DNA from: UBA10349 sp003485905
GTDB taxonomy: Bacteria > Pseudomonadota > Gammaproteobacteria > Arenicellales > Arenicellaceae
DNA: 64,000 nt
Assembly: GCA_943787185.1 (NCBI GenBank)
Contig: CALSLL010000001.1
Location: 62,001 to 126,000 of the forward strand
Reading direction: 5' to 3'
Positions 16,392 to 24,826 of this stretch are shown piece after piece. The stretch's first letter is position 1. The number at the start of each line of letters is the position of its first letter. The notes under the pieces were generated by a model. The model made no database searches. It was given only the letters and a program-made list of their open reading frames with translations, and was not told the origin of the DNA. The translations under genes were made by a program, and so were the position numbers.

Positions 16392-16630
16392 GACAGGAAA
16401 CGAAAGAAACACTTCTTAAACGATTGCTTAAGCAAACTGAAAATGGCAAACAGGTAAGACCGGCGTCAGCTAAACCCGAGAATGACCAGGTACTATGAGT
16501 ACGACAAAGCGATTGGGAACTGGCGCGCGAATAAACCATTATGGCCCGGCATCAATGTATGCCAACTTAAGAGGCCGGATATACGTATGCAGTCGTGCCA
16601 TGTCTGCCCAGTCAGCTTGCTTGCAAACCG
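16392..16630 (+). ncRNA. Predicted guide (bridge/seek) RNA region of the IS element
   Basis: About 240 bp between the transposase stop and the right inverted repeat has no convincing gene. In IS1111-group elements the RNA that selects target and donor DNA is encoded in this 3' non-coding part. Short frames here have no ribosome sites or protein-like composition. No folding was computed, so exact ends and guide loops are not assigned. Confidence 0.4.
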
Positions 16631-16646
16631 GGAGGAGTCCATATAC

Positions 16647-16653
16647 GGACATT
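16647..16653 (+). repeat. REP-like palindrome, copy 4, right remnant
   Basis: GGACATT directly after the IS right end completes the palindrome begun at 15249-15271. Confidence 0.6.
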
Positions 16654-16760
16654 CATAAATCCATTCTCCAAATTTGCAGAAAGCATTCTATATCCGATTA
16701 TTTCTACTTTTGATCCAAAGCAGAAAAGTTTTCATATTCTCACCCCTGATAGCACCCAAA

Positions 16761-16779
16761 TTTTAGCGGTTCGCTAAAA
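16761..16779. other. Short perfect hairpin
   Basis: TTTTAGCG and CGCTAAAA pair over a 3-nt loop in the gap between the IS element and the lipoprotein gene. No T-run follows on the plus strand. The rest of 16654-16916 shows nothing else I can interpret. Confidence 0.4.
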
Positions 16780-16916
16780 CTCGAGTATTCTAGATATGTA
16801 GCAATCTGTATCTTGGTCGGGTTTCTGACGTATCAATTAAGTAACTATGTGTACAATAGTCTGTTCCAGTGCAATCTCGAATTGGAAAACATGGATCAAA
16901 GTAAGGGGGATAAATT

Positions 16917-17423
16917 ATGAGAATATTTTTAGTGTTTGGATTGATAACTGCCATCACCGGGTGCGCAACAACCTCTAGTGATATATAGGCAACGTATGTC
17001 TCGCCGCTAATATATAACGATTACGACTGTGACCAAATAGCCGCAGAATCCGGGCGTATTAATAGACGTGCTGCAGAGATGACCGGCCAAATAGATAAGC
17101 GCGCCAGAGACGATAAAACACAGGCGACGGTTGGTCTTATCCTATTCTGGCCGACACTTTTCTTCCTAGGTGGCAATGACGAGCAAAACGCTGAGCTGGC
17201 AAGATTAAAAGGCGAATCGGAAGCTCTGGAAATAACCGCTATTGAAAAGAAGTGCGGGTATGTCAGCGAACCAGTAGATGAAATGCCTGAAGCTGAATCA
17301 ACTGAAGCTGAATCAAACGAAGCTGAATCAAACGAAGCTGAATCAAACGAAGCTGAATCAAACGAAGCTGAATCAAACGAAGCTGAATCAAACGAAGCTG
17401 AATCAAACGAAGCTGAAGTTTAA
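16917..17423 (+). pseudogene. Lipoprotein gene interrupted by an in-frame amber codon
   Basis: ATG at 16917 follows AAGGGGG and starts a lipoprotein signal (MRIFLVFGLITAITGCATT, lipobox ITGC, Cys16). A TAG at 16986-16988 stops it at codon 24, yet the same frame continues at once with good protein sequence (YVSPLIYNDYDCDQIAAESG, then ATVGLILFWPTLFFLGG and ARLKGESEALE) to TAA at 17421. This resembles a common small proteobacterial lipoprotein family of unknown role. The C-terminus is eight 5-residue EAES(T/N) repeats. The likely reading is a recent pseudogene; a sequencing error or suppression are alternatives. An internal ATG at 17079 could give only a signal-less 114-aa product. Confidence 0.65.
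17289..17408 (+). repeat. 15-bp tandem repeat, 8 units, encoding EAES(T/N)
   Basis: Units of GAAGCTGAATCAAAC follow a first variant ending ACT; seven perfect units are counted, then a partial one ends the gene. Such perfect repeats expand and contract by slippage while keeping the frame, because the unit is a multiple of three. Confidence 0.9.
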
Positions 17424-17688
17424 CCAATCAGAAAAAGCCTTTAGGCAGGGTAAAGCGGCTAATCACGCAGTCTCACCCGCGAACTGATTTCTTGGGTAGA
17501 TCTACTTGGTACCGATACGTCGTTACGTTAAAACTCATTAATAACTATGGCTTGCGATTGGTAGTTGAAGGTTTGGCTGGTTGACTAATTAAAATCTTTC
17601 GAAACATTCTTATTTGGAATAAAGAGCAAGGCTAAAATTATCGATACCTTTCCTGTGTGGTCGCACAACCAGCACTCAAAGTTTTGCG

Positions 17689-17718
17689 AATGACCGCTAT
17701 GGGCAATTAGCGGCCATT
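17689..17718 (-). repeat. REP-like palindrome, copy 5, inverted orientation
   Basis: Arms AATGACCGCT and AGCGGCCATT around ATGGGCAATT, the reverse complement arrangement of copies 1-4. It is the last copy before the right end of the island. The surrounding gap 17424-17775 shows nothing else recognisable. Confidence 0.75.
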
Positions 17719-17775
17719 TGGGTACGTCAATTTCGCCTAGATAGGTGATCTTTGATTAACTGTTTTTTTGGTAGC

Positions 17776-17796
17776 CCGTGTACCCCGCGTGTACCC
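17776..17796. promoter_or_regulatory. Putative integrase arm-type site, right end
   Basis: The same 21 bases as at 3600-3620, with two GTGTACCC boxes 11 bp apart, 42 bp inside the right attachment site. See the left-end copy for interpretation. Confidence 0.6.
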
Positions 17797-17837
17797 ATAT
17801 AATTACGCTAATATCCGTATTAACGTAACTCATTGAT

Positions 17838-17887
17838 ATATATGGCGCGCCCGGAGAGATTCGAACTCCCGACCCCCTAGTTCGTAG
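17838..17887. repeat. Right attachment site within tRNA-Arg
   Basis: Fifty bases identical to 3442-3491. This copy restores the 3' part of the tRNA, so the tRNA stays functional after integration. Identity ends in the anticodon loop. Confidence 0.88.
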
Positions 17888-17919
17888 CCAGGTACTCTAT
17901 CCAGCTGAGCTACGGGCGC
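17843..17919 (-). tRNA. tRNA-Arg (anticodon ACG)
   Basis: 77 nt on the minus strand with an encoded CCA end. The acceptor stem GCGCCCG pairs with CGGGCGC, the D-arm region is TAGCTCAGCTGGATAGAG, the anticodon stem CCTGG/CTAGG (one G-T pair) holds the loop CTACGAA, and the T-arm contains GTTCGAATC. The ACG anticodon is normally modified to ICG and reads CGU, CGC and CGA. It is the target of the island and lies just downstream of the peptide transporter operon on the same strand. Confidence 0.95.
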
Positions 17920-18026
17920 GTGGGTGGCGAACTTTAAGGAAACACTTCGTATTTTGCAAGCCATTTACAACGCCACATTCTCCCGCCGCTTAGAGTTTAC
18001 CAATTTAACTACACACGACCCGGAAT

Positions 18027-19619
18027 TTATGGAATTGCACCTAGCAAGTCTTGGGTATAAGGCATCTGCGCGGCAGTAAACATCTGCTCTGTATCACCCT
18101 GCTCCACCAATTCCCCTAATTGCATGACTAATGTTCGATCACACAAATATCGCACCACAGATAGGTCATGCGAAATGAATAGCATGGTTAGATTTCTATC
18201 TTTGACGAGTTCGATTAATAAATCGAGAATTTGCGACTGTATCGTCACGTCGAGTGCCGAAACAGGTTCATCGGCAACAATAAATTCTGGCTTACAGGCT
18301 ATCGCCCTACCAATAGCAATTCTTTGCCTCTGACCACCTGAAAATTCATGAGGATATTTTCTAATATAGCGACGCGCCAAGCCGACATCGTCCATTAGCT
18401 GTAGGACTTTTAAGTCAATATCTTTTCGGTTTGCCACGTCGTGATACAGCATGGGCTCAGCTAAGGCATCATAAACAGTCATCCGTGGATTTAACGAAGC
18501 GTAGGGGTCCTGAAAAATCATTTGTAACTGACGGCGAAGCGGTTTCATCTGGGCCCGCGGAAGATTCACCAAATTTTGATCTTGATAGATTACTTCGCCT
18601 GAAGTAACCGGAACCAATTTAAGAATGGATCGACCAATGGTCGATTTACCCGAACCAGATTCTCCAACTAAGCCAAGAATTTCTCCGTGCTGGATATCGA
18701 ATGAAACGCCGTTTACTGCCTTAATGTATTTGCCCTTGCCACTATTCCGATCTTTAAACCAGGTGTTTAAATCACGCACCTGAATGATTGCATCTGTATT
18801 TCTGCCCTCGGTTTCATTAATAACATTGGGCTTGCTGCCGCTTGGAATGCTGTCAATTAGTTGTCGTGTATATTCTTCTGCCGGGGCTGTGAACAGCTGC
18901 TCTGTGGTACCAGTCTCGACTACTTGCCCTTCCTTCATCACCAGCACCCTATCGGCAATATTGGCAACCACACCCAAATCATGACTAATGAATATCACAC
19001 CGATATCGCGCTTCTGCTGCAGCTCTGCAATTAACTCAAGAATCTGCGCCTGGATAGTTACGTCCAAAGCCGTAGTAGGTTCATCTGCAATGAGCAACTT
19101 CGGCTCATTAATTAACGCCATCGCGATCATCACGCGTTGGCGCATACCACCCGAAAACTCATGCGGGTAACTGTCAAACCGATCAGCAACTTTACGAATC
19201 CCTACTTCATCAAGTAATTCTTTGGCGCGTATTCGGGCTTCGGCACGACTGTATTTACGATGAAATATTAAAGGCTCAATAAGTTGTTCACCGACAGTCA
19301 GAAACGGGTTTAGGCTAGTCATTGGGTCCTGGAAAATCATCGCGATATCGTCGCCACGAATATCTCGAAGCTCCAACTCACCGCAGGCCAGCAAATCCTT
19401 GCCTTCAAACATAGCATTACCCGACTCTATTTTACCTGGAGGCTGTGGGATCAGGCCCAGCAAGCTATAGCAACATACCGATTTACCCGAGCCTGACTCA
19501 CCGACTATGCCAAGTATTTCACCCCGGTCAACGCTAAAACTGACATCGTCAACAGCAGTAATCACTCCATCGCGAGTGTAAAACCGAGTGGTCAGGTTAT
19601 TTACTTCTAGTAAGGCCAT
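18027..19619 (-). CDS. Peptide ABC transporter ATPase, two fused nucleotide-binding domains
   Basis: 530 aa holding two complete ABC ATPase domains, as in YejF. Domain 1: GESGSGKS, FSGGMRQR and LLIADEPTTALD. Domain 2: GESGSGKST, FSGGQRQR and FIVADEPVSALD. Each domain also has the oligopeptide-type C-terminal extension. It powers import through the two permeases encoded upstream in the same operon. In many relatives these are two separate proteins (DppD/DppF), here a fusion. The gene ends about 110 bp before the tRNA-Arg. Confidence 0.92.
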   Translation of the reverse strand: MALLEVNNLTTRFYTRDGVITAVDDVSFSVDRGEILGIVGESGSGKSVCCYSLLGLIPQPPGKIESGNAMFEGKDLLACGELELRDIRGDDIAMIFQDPMTSLNPFLTVGEQLIEPLIFHRKYSRAEARIRAKELLDEVGIRKVADRFDSYPHEFSGGMRQRVMIAMALINEPKLLIADEPTTALDVTIQAQILELIAELQQKRDIGVIFISHDLGVVANIADRVLVMKEGQVVETGTTEQLFTAPAEEYTRQLIDSIPSGSKPNVINETEGRNTDAIIQVRDLNTWFKDRNSGKGKYIKAVNGVSFDIQHGEILGLVGESGSGKSTIGRSILKLVPVTSGEVIYQDQNLVNLPRAQMKPLRRQLQMIFQDPYASLNPRMTVYDALAEPMLYHDVANRKDIDLKVLQLMDDVGLARRYIRKYPHEFSGGQRQRIAIGRAIACKPEFIVADEPVSALDVTIQSQILDLLIELVKDRNLTMLFISHDLSVVRYLCDRTLVMQLGELVEQGDTEQMFTAAQMPYTQDLLGAIP

Positions 19620-19634
19620 ACGTTACATCACGTC

Positions 19635-20537
19635 CTAGTCTTTAGACGCTTTGGAATCAAGCGCATCACGCAAGCCATCGCCCAAAAAGTTAAGCGAAAA
19701 CAAAGTTATCGACAATGCCAACCCAGGAAATATGAGCATCCATGGGTAATCCTCCATTGTTTCGGCACCATAGGAAATGAGCAGACCCCATGATGATTGT
19801 GGGGGTTGAATCCCCAAGCCCAAGAAACTTAAAAAAGCTTCTAACAACATAACTTGAGGTATCGTTAGCGTTACGTAAACAATCACTGTGCCCAAAGTAT
19901 TAGGAATTACGTGTCGTCGCAAAATGCTCCAGGTTGATAAGCCCATCGACAATGCAGCCTCTATATATTCCTGTCGTCGTATCCCTAATACCTGTCCACG
20001 AACTATTCTCGCCATAGTGAGCCACTCGACCGCTCCAATAGCCATAAACAACAGCAGCATACTGCGCCCAAAAACCACCATCAGTAGAATAATAAAGATG
20101 ATAAAGGGTAAGGCGTAAAGCATATCCACTATCCGCATCATCACGACATCGATTCGACCACCTAAATATCCGGAAATGGTACCCCATAGCACGCCGATAA
20201 CTAACGCAACCGCTGTGGCAATAAAGCCAACCATTAACGACACTCTCCCTCCGTACAGGACGCGAGTGAATAGATCTCGACCAAAGATATCCGTACCGAA
20301 CCAATTTGCCAATGACGGCGGCGTCGCCCCTAGATCGAGGTTTTGTTGTTCATATCCATAGCCGCTAATCCATGGTGCAAACAAGCAAAGTACCATCAAA
20401 GTCAAAAGCACGTACAAACTTGCAATTGCCATTTTGTTCTTCTTTAGTCGAATCCACGCATCTGCCCATAAGGAAGTGCCTTTTTCGAACTTGACGATCT
20501 CGATAATTTCACTGGCTGACTTGGTTAGCTCGTTCAC
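19635..20537 (-). CDS. Peptide ABC transporter permease (DppC/OppC/YejE type)
   Basis: 300 aa from GTG at 20537. An ATG-start frame from 20582 would overlap the upstream permease by 49 bp; the GTG gives the usual 4-bp GTGA overlap and a normal family length. The N-terminal cytoplasmic region is followed by a first membrane helix (MAIASLYVLLTLMVLCLFAPW), a large periplasmic loop (WFGTDIFGRDLFTRVLYGGRVSL), and five further helices. The EAA motif region reads EAALSMGLSTWSILRRHVIPN. It forms the membrane pore with the adjacent permease. Confidence 0.9.
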   Translation of the reverse strand: MNELTKSASEIIEIVKFEKGTSLWADAWIRLKKNKMAIASLYVLLTLMVLCLFAPWISGYGYEQQNLDLGATPPSLANWFGTDIFGRDLFTRVLYGGRVSLMVGFIATAVALVIGVLWGTISGYLGGRIDVVMMRIVDMLYALPFIIFIILLMVVFGRSMLLLFMAIGAVEWLTMARIVRGQVLGIRRQEYIEAALSMGLSTWSILRRHVIPNTLGTVIVYVTLTIPQVMLLEAFLSFLGLGIQPPQSSWGLLISYGAETMEDYPWMLIFPGLALSITLFSLNFLGDGLRDALDSKASKD

Positions 20538-21472
20538 GAATCGTCGCCTTTGATTTGCTGTCGCAGACGAGGGTTCATCCACATCGCCAAAACGTCCGAC
20601 AGTAGATTAAACACTACAATTAATGTCGACAAAAAAATTGTGGTCCCTAAAATCATTGTGTAATCGCGATTAAACGCAGCCTGCACATAAAATCGACCCA
20701 ACCCGGGAATTTGAAAAATTGTTTCTACCACGAACGAACCGGCGAGCAGGCCCGCGAAGGCGGGCCCCAAAAAAGCGACTACCGGAATAAGTCCACCGCG
20801 CATTGCGTGTTTGGTAACGACCACCCATTCAGGCAAGCCTTTGGCCCTAGCCGTACGGATATAATCCTGGGACATCACTTCCAACATACCACCTCGAGAC
20901 AAGCGTGCCACGTAGGCTGCATAAGCCGCACCTAACGTAATCGAAGGTAGAATTTTATCGCCTAGTAAATCACCCCAACCGGAGACCGGCAGCCACTCCA
21001 GATATATACCGAAAATCAATACCAATAACGGGCCAAGCATAAACGTCGGCATGCAAATACCAATCATCGCTAATGACATTGGTATGTAGTCCTGTGACGT
21101 ATTTGGTTTTAGCGAGGCAAAAACACCCGCCAACACCCCAACCACTAGGGCGATTAGTAACGCGTAAACAGCCAGCTCTGCTGTAGTTGGCAGGCCGCTA
21201 AGAATTATATCTTCCACTTGCCAGCCGGGGAACTTGAACGATGGACCCATATCGCCTTTTAGCAAACCGCCAAGATAAGATAGATATTGCTCCCATATTG
21301 GGAGATCCAAATTGTATTTTGCTTCCAGCGCACGTTTAACCGCTGGAATAACAGGCTTTTCCTCATCAAATGGCCCACCAGGTGCCTGCCGTATAAGAAA
21401 AAAGGTCGCGGTAATCACCGTCGCGAGAACTGGCAGAGCTTGCAATAGCCTGTAGCTAATAAAACGGAGCAC
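20534..21472 (-). CDS. Peptide ABC transporter permease (DppB/OppB/YejB type)
   Basis: 312 aa, six predicted membrane helices. The start MLRFISYRLLQALPVLATVITATFFLIRQAPGGPF is the classic DppB N-terminus, and YIRTARAKGLPEWVVVTKHAMRGGLIPVV is the EAA-type cytoplasmic loop that contacts the ATPase. It shares one base with the upstream binding-protein gene, so translation is coupled. Confidence 0.92.
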   Translation of the reverse strand: MLRFISYRLLQALPVLATVITATFFLIRQAPGGPFDEEKPVIPAVKRALEAKYNLDLPIWEQYLSYLGGLLKGDMGPSFKFPGWQVEDIILSGLPTTAELAVYALLIALVVGVLAGVFASLKPNTSQDYIPMSLAMIGICMPTFMLGPLLVLIFGIYLEWLPVSGWGDLLGDKILPSITLGAAYAAYVARLSRGGMLEVMSQDYIRTARAKGLPEWVVVTKHAMRGGLIPVVAFLGPAFAGLLAGSFVVETIFQIPGLGRFYVQAAFNRDYTMILGTTIFLSTLIVVFNLLSDVLAMWMNPRLRQQIKGDDS

Positions 21473-23106
21473 TAGTTATATTTCTCAGGCGGAGTAGTAG
21501 GATCAAGATAAATGTAGTTGAAATTGAACTCGTCCCTGACATTTGGAGGAGCGCCTTTCACAGCAGGATCGCGAAAATGATGTGAGGCGTAGGTATAGAT
21601 AGGAATAAACGGCATAGATTCCATCATTAAGGTTTCCGCTTCATAAAAAATTTCATATCTAGCTTCTGCGTCGACTGCCGTGGGCGCTTGTTGCAAAATC
21701 AAATCGTCGTAGCGTTCATCACTCCAACCGGTTCTATTTAAACCACTATCATCGATCCACATATCCAGAAAACTATTTGGATCAACATAGTCAGCTATCC
21801 ACCCTCCGCGGGATATTTCAAAATTACCGGTGGCTTCGTTATCCAGATACACTTTCCAATCTCTATTCTGCAACGTGACGTCAATATTTAACTCTTTCTT
21901 CCACATCTGTTGAATAGTAATCGCCACTTTTCGATGCTGTTCATCGGTATTGTATTGCAACTCGGTAACTGGAAATCCTTCCCCATTAGGATATCCCGCT
22001 TCGGCCATTAACTTACGAGCTTGCTCAGGGTCATAAGAAAACAACTTAGGCGGGTAATACCCAAGCAAGCCTGGCGGCGTTATTGCGTAAGATGGTGTAA
22101 ACAACCCATTCAATACAGTATCAATCAACAGCTGTCGATCAATCGTCATCGCCAATGCCTTTCGCACACGAACATCTGATAGTTGCGGTAAGGTAGTATT
22201 TAAACGGTAGAGGTAAGAGCCCATATAAGGTGAAATTTGCAGCAGCTCCGGGCTGTTCTCTCGATAATATGGCACACGATCAATCGCGGTCTCATACGTG
22301 AAATGGAGTTGTCCCGCGCGAAACATTCTCTCTTCGGTAGTGCGGTTTTCGGTAGGGTAATACTTGATGCCGTTCAACTTAACGTTTTCTGTGTCCCAAT
22401 AAAACTCGTTGCGCTCAACCGCAACATATCGATTCAACTTCCATTCGGTCAAGACAAAAGCTCCGTTTCCTACTAAATTCCCCGGCCGCGTCCACTGGGT
22501 ATAGGATTCATCCGGCTTGCCAAACTTTTCAATAGTTGGTCGATGCACCGGCCAAGTTGAATAATGATCCATCAACTGCAAAAAATACGGAGTGGGATTT
22601 GTTAACTCTACCTGCAATGTATAGTCATCAAGAGCTTTAACACCTACTTCTTCAAAATCAGTTACTTCTTGATTAAAATAGCGCTCGGCATTCTTGACTG
22701 GAAATAGCATAAACACATATTGGTTTCCCAAAGCTGGTTGCAAACTTCGCCACCACGACCACACAAAATCAGATGCAAGCACCGGATCACCATTGGACCA
22801 GCGACCGTTCTTGTGCAAATTAAATGTATAAATAAGGCCGTCTTCACTAATTGACCAAGTTTCAGCTGCACCCGGGATAACCGATAAATCATTAGGGTCT
22901 AAAGAGAGCAATCCTTCAAACAAGGACTTCATTACGCGATGCTCAACTATTCCGGTCACCACATGCGGATCTAAGCCTTGTGGCTCACTGGCATTGCCGA
23001 AATGCAAGATACCGTCCCTGTTACCCGACTCCACGTTGGTCTCGTGGTTGCCACAACCTGTCATTAAAACTGCGAGCGACACATACCAAATAAATCTAAA
23101 TCGCAT
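21472..23106 (-). CDS. Peptide-binding lipoprotein (OppA/SBP_bac_5 family)
   Basis: 544 aa. Lipobox MTGC (Cys18) after a hydrophobic signal, so it is anchored in the inner membrane facing the periplasm. Family features: GNASEPQGLDPHVVTGIVEHRVMKSLFEGLL, YTFNLHKNGRWSNGDPVLASDFVWSWWRSL, VRVRKALAMTIDRQLLIDTVL, and PNGEGFPVTELQYNTDE. It should capture oligopeptides for the permeases encoded behind it and is the first gene of the operon. The divergent POT symporter gene beginning 154 bp away also imports peptides. Confidence 0.92.
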   Translation of the reverse strand: MRFRFIWYVSLAVLMTGCGNHETNVESGNRDGILHFGNASEPQGLDPHVVTGIVEHRVMKSLFEGLLSLDPNDLSVIPGAAETWSISEDGLIYTFNLHKNGRWSNGDPVLASDFVWSWWRSLQPALGNQYVFMLFPVKNAERYFNQEVTDFEEVGVKALDDYTLQVELTNPTPYFLQLMDHYSTWPVHRPTIEKFGKPDESYTQWTRPGNLVGNGAFVLTEWKLNRYVAVERNEFYWDTENVKLNGIKYYPTENRTTEERMFRAGQLHFTYETAIDRVPYYRENSPELLQISPYMGSYLYRLNTTLPQLSDVRVRKALAMTIDRQLLIDTVLNGLFTPSYAITPPGLLGYYPPKLFSYDPEQARKLMAEAGYPNGEGFPVTELQYNTDEQHRKVAITIQQMWKKELNIDVTLQNRDWKVYLDNEATGNFEISRGGWIADYVDPNSFLDMWIDDSGLNRTGWSDERYDDLILQQAPTAVDAEARYEIFYEAETLMMESMPFIPIYTYASHHFRDPAVKGAPPNVRDEFNFNYIYLDPTTPPEKYN

Positions 23107-23260
23107 TCTTATATTTAAATCTCATATTGATTTACTATTTCTTCAAAAGCTAAGGGAGTAGATCGGGTTATGATCTGCACCTCACAAATCAAGCGTGCTA
23201 ATGTGATCAATTGTGCAGTATCCAGTAAGATGGCGCCAGCGTCTATGACCGAGGTTTAAT

Positions 23261-24748
23261 ATGAAATTTTCACCGCTTGCGGGGCATCCTGACGGCCTGA
23301 GCAACCTATTTTTTACGGAAATGTGGGAGCGCATGAGTTACTACGGCATGCGTGCCATGCTGGTTCTATTTATGGTAAGTACAATCCAGGATGGTGGCCT
23401 CGGTTTTACTGATCGAACCGCGACGGCAACCTACGGAATCTATACCGGCGCGGTATACCTCATGGCTCTACCGGGCGGCTGGATTGCAGATCGGCTCTTG
23501 GGGGCGCAAAAAACCGTATTGCTGGGTGCAATCATCATCACTGCCGGTCATTTTGTTCTGGCGGTTCCAGGACTTTCTACCTTCTTTTTAGGATTGTTGC
23601 TCGTAGTCACAGGTACTGGGCTGCTAAAGCCAAATATCACCGCAATTGTGGGTGAGCTTTACGGTAATGACGATCCACGGCGCGACGGCGGTTTTACACT
23701 GTTTTATATGGGTATCAACCTCGGCGCAGCGATTGGCCCACTAGTTTGTAGCACGTTGGCTGAAAGTGAACGTTTTGGCTGGCATTGGGGTTTTGCCGCA
23801 GCAGGCTTTGGCATGCTTATCGGTATTGTTCAGTTTCACCTAGGCAAGCATAAACTTGGAAACGCTGGCTTAAAACCGCATAACCCTAGCCAAAGCAAAG
23901 GGAAGCATTGGTCGATCGTTGCGGTAGCTCTCGCCACGCTCCTGTTAATATTAGCCCTAGCACTTGCTGGCGTAGTACAAATTGATGCAGGTGCTCTTGC
24001 CGTGAATATGGCCTTTTTTATCTCCGCGGTATTCTTTGCATACTTTTCGTGGGTACTGCTATTTGGGAATCTAAATTCCGACGAAAAGCGCCGCTCCATT
24101 CTGATTGTCATTCTGACGATGGCATCGGCCGTATTCTGGGCCGGATTTGAACAAGCCGGTTCTTCGCTTAATTTGTTTGCCGAGCGATATACCTTAAGGG
24201 TATTTGGCAACTTCGAAATACCAGCTGGCTGGTTTCAATCACTAAACTCGATCTTTATCATCACGTTGGCACCACTCTTTAGCTGGCTATGGGTATGGTT
24301 AGCTAAACGAAATTTAAATCCATCTCACCCAGCGAAATTTGCGCTTGGCCTAATTCAATTGGGCCTTGGCTTTGGAATCATGATTTTGGCTGCCAATGTT
24401 GTGGTTGCTGGTAATCAGGCAATGCCCTATTTTTTAATATTGACCTACCTGCTGCACACAATGGGCGAATTGTGCCTTAGCCCAGTAGGTTTAAGCGCCG
24501 TAAGTAGTCTGGCACCTCGCAAATATGTTGGCCAAATGATGGGCTGCTGGATGCTTTCTTATTCTTTCGGTAGCATTTTGGCTGGCTTACTGGCCGGTGA
24601 ATTCGATGCGGAAAATGTGGCCGACATGCCAGACTTATACACTCAGATCACCATAACCAGTATATTGGTAGGTATTTTTCTATTCGCGATTGCAAAACCA
24701 TTAGTAAAATGGAGTTTTGCAAAATCCGATAGCGTTGCAGGCAACTGA
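23261..24748 (+). CDS. POT/PTR family proton-coupled di/tripeptide symporter
   Basis: 495 aa with about 14 hydrophobic helices. The ExxERxxYYG motif is seen as EMWERMSYYGMRA (residues 20-32); KPNITAIVGELYGNDDPRRDGGFTLFYMGINLGA is the second POT signature. Such proteins take up small peptides with protons. Divergent from the peptide ABC operon, which suggests a shared regulatory region for peptide use in 23107-23260. Confidence 0.93.
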   Translation: MKFSPLAGHPDGLSNLFFTEMWERMSYYGMRAMLVLFMVSTIQDGGLGFTDRTATATYGIYTGAVYLMALPGGWIADRLLGAQKTVLLGAIIITAGHFVLAVPGLSTFFLGLLLVVTGTGLLKPNITAIVGELYGNDDPRRDGGFTLFYMGINLGAAIGPLVCSTLAESERFGWHWGFAAAGFGMLIGIVQFHLGKHKLGNAGLKPHNPSQSKGKHWSIVAVALATLLLILALALAGVVQIDAGALAVNMAFFISAVFFAYFSWVLLFGNLNSDEKRRSILIVILTMASAVFWAGFEQAGSSLNLFAERYTLRVFGNFEIPAGWFQSLNSIFIITLAPLFSWLWVWLAKRNLNPSHPAKFALGLIQLGLGFGIMILAANVVVAGNQAMPYFLILTYLLHTMGELCLSPVGLSAVSSLAPRKYVGQMMGCWMLSYSFGSILAGLLAGEFDAENVADMPDLYTQITITSILVGIFLFAIAKPLVKWSFAKSDSVAGN

Positions 24749-24826
24749 GTTATTTGATATTCCACGTAAGTGTGTAGAATACGCAAAAATTTTGAACCAT
24801 AAACCAAATACTAAAGCGGAGTTTTT

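Larger units (their letters stand above)
15272..16646 (+). mobile_element. IS110 family, IS1111-type insertion sequence
   Basis: About 1375 bp. Boundaries are set by the split palindrome on either side, with no target duplication, as expected for this family. Subterminal inverted repeats are visible: TATGGACTCCTCC at 15277-15289 and its perfect complement GGAGGAGTCCATA at 16631-16643. Subterminal repeats and a long non-coding 3' part (16392-16630) are the features that separate the IS1111 group from classical IS110. Insertion into REP-like palindromes is known for the family. Confidence 0.82.
3442..17887. mobile_element. Integrative genomic island in tRNA-Arg(ACG), about 14.4 kb
   Basis: A 50-bp perfect direct repeat (3442-3491 and 17838-17887) bounds the segment. 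The right copy is part of an intact tRNA-Arg gene and the left copy is the detached tRNA 3' part with the old terminator. A tyrosine integrase lies at the left end reading inward, and the same two-box GTGTACCC repeat is present near both ends. Gene content: integrase, an excisionase-like HTH protein, several small unknown genes, then metabolic cargo (DUF6152-type protein, TctCBA, PrpD-like, SDR), an IS110-family element and a broken lipoprotein gene. No phage structural or conjugation genes are visible, so it is probably a non-self-transmissible island or satellite. Mobility today is inferred, not shown. Confidence 0.88.

Noticed and set aside
16495..16777. Short frames in the 3' part of the IS element
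   Set aside because: No ribosome sites or protein-like composition; the interval fits the non-coding guide RNA region.
17079..17423. Independent 114-aa gene starting at 17079
   Set aside because: It is the in-frame remainder of the lipoprotein gene that starts at 16917 and is stopped by TAG; no ribosome site precedes 17079.
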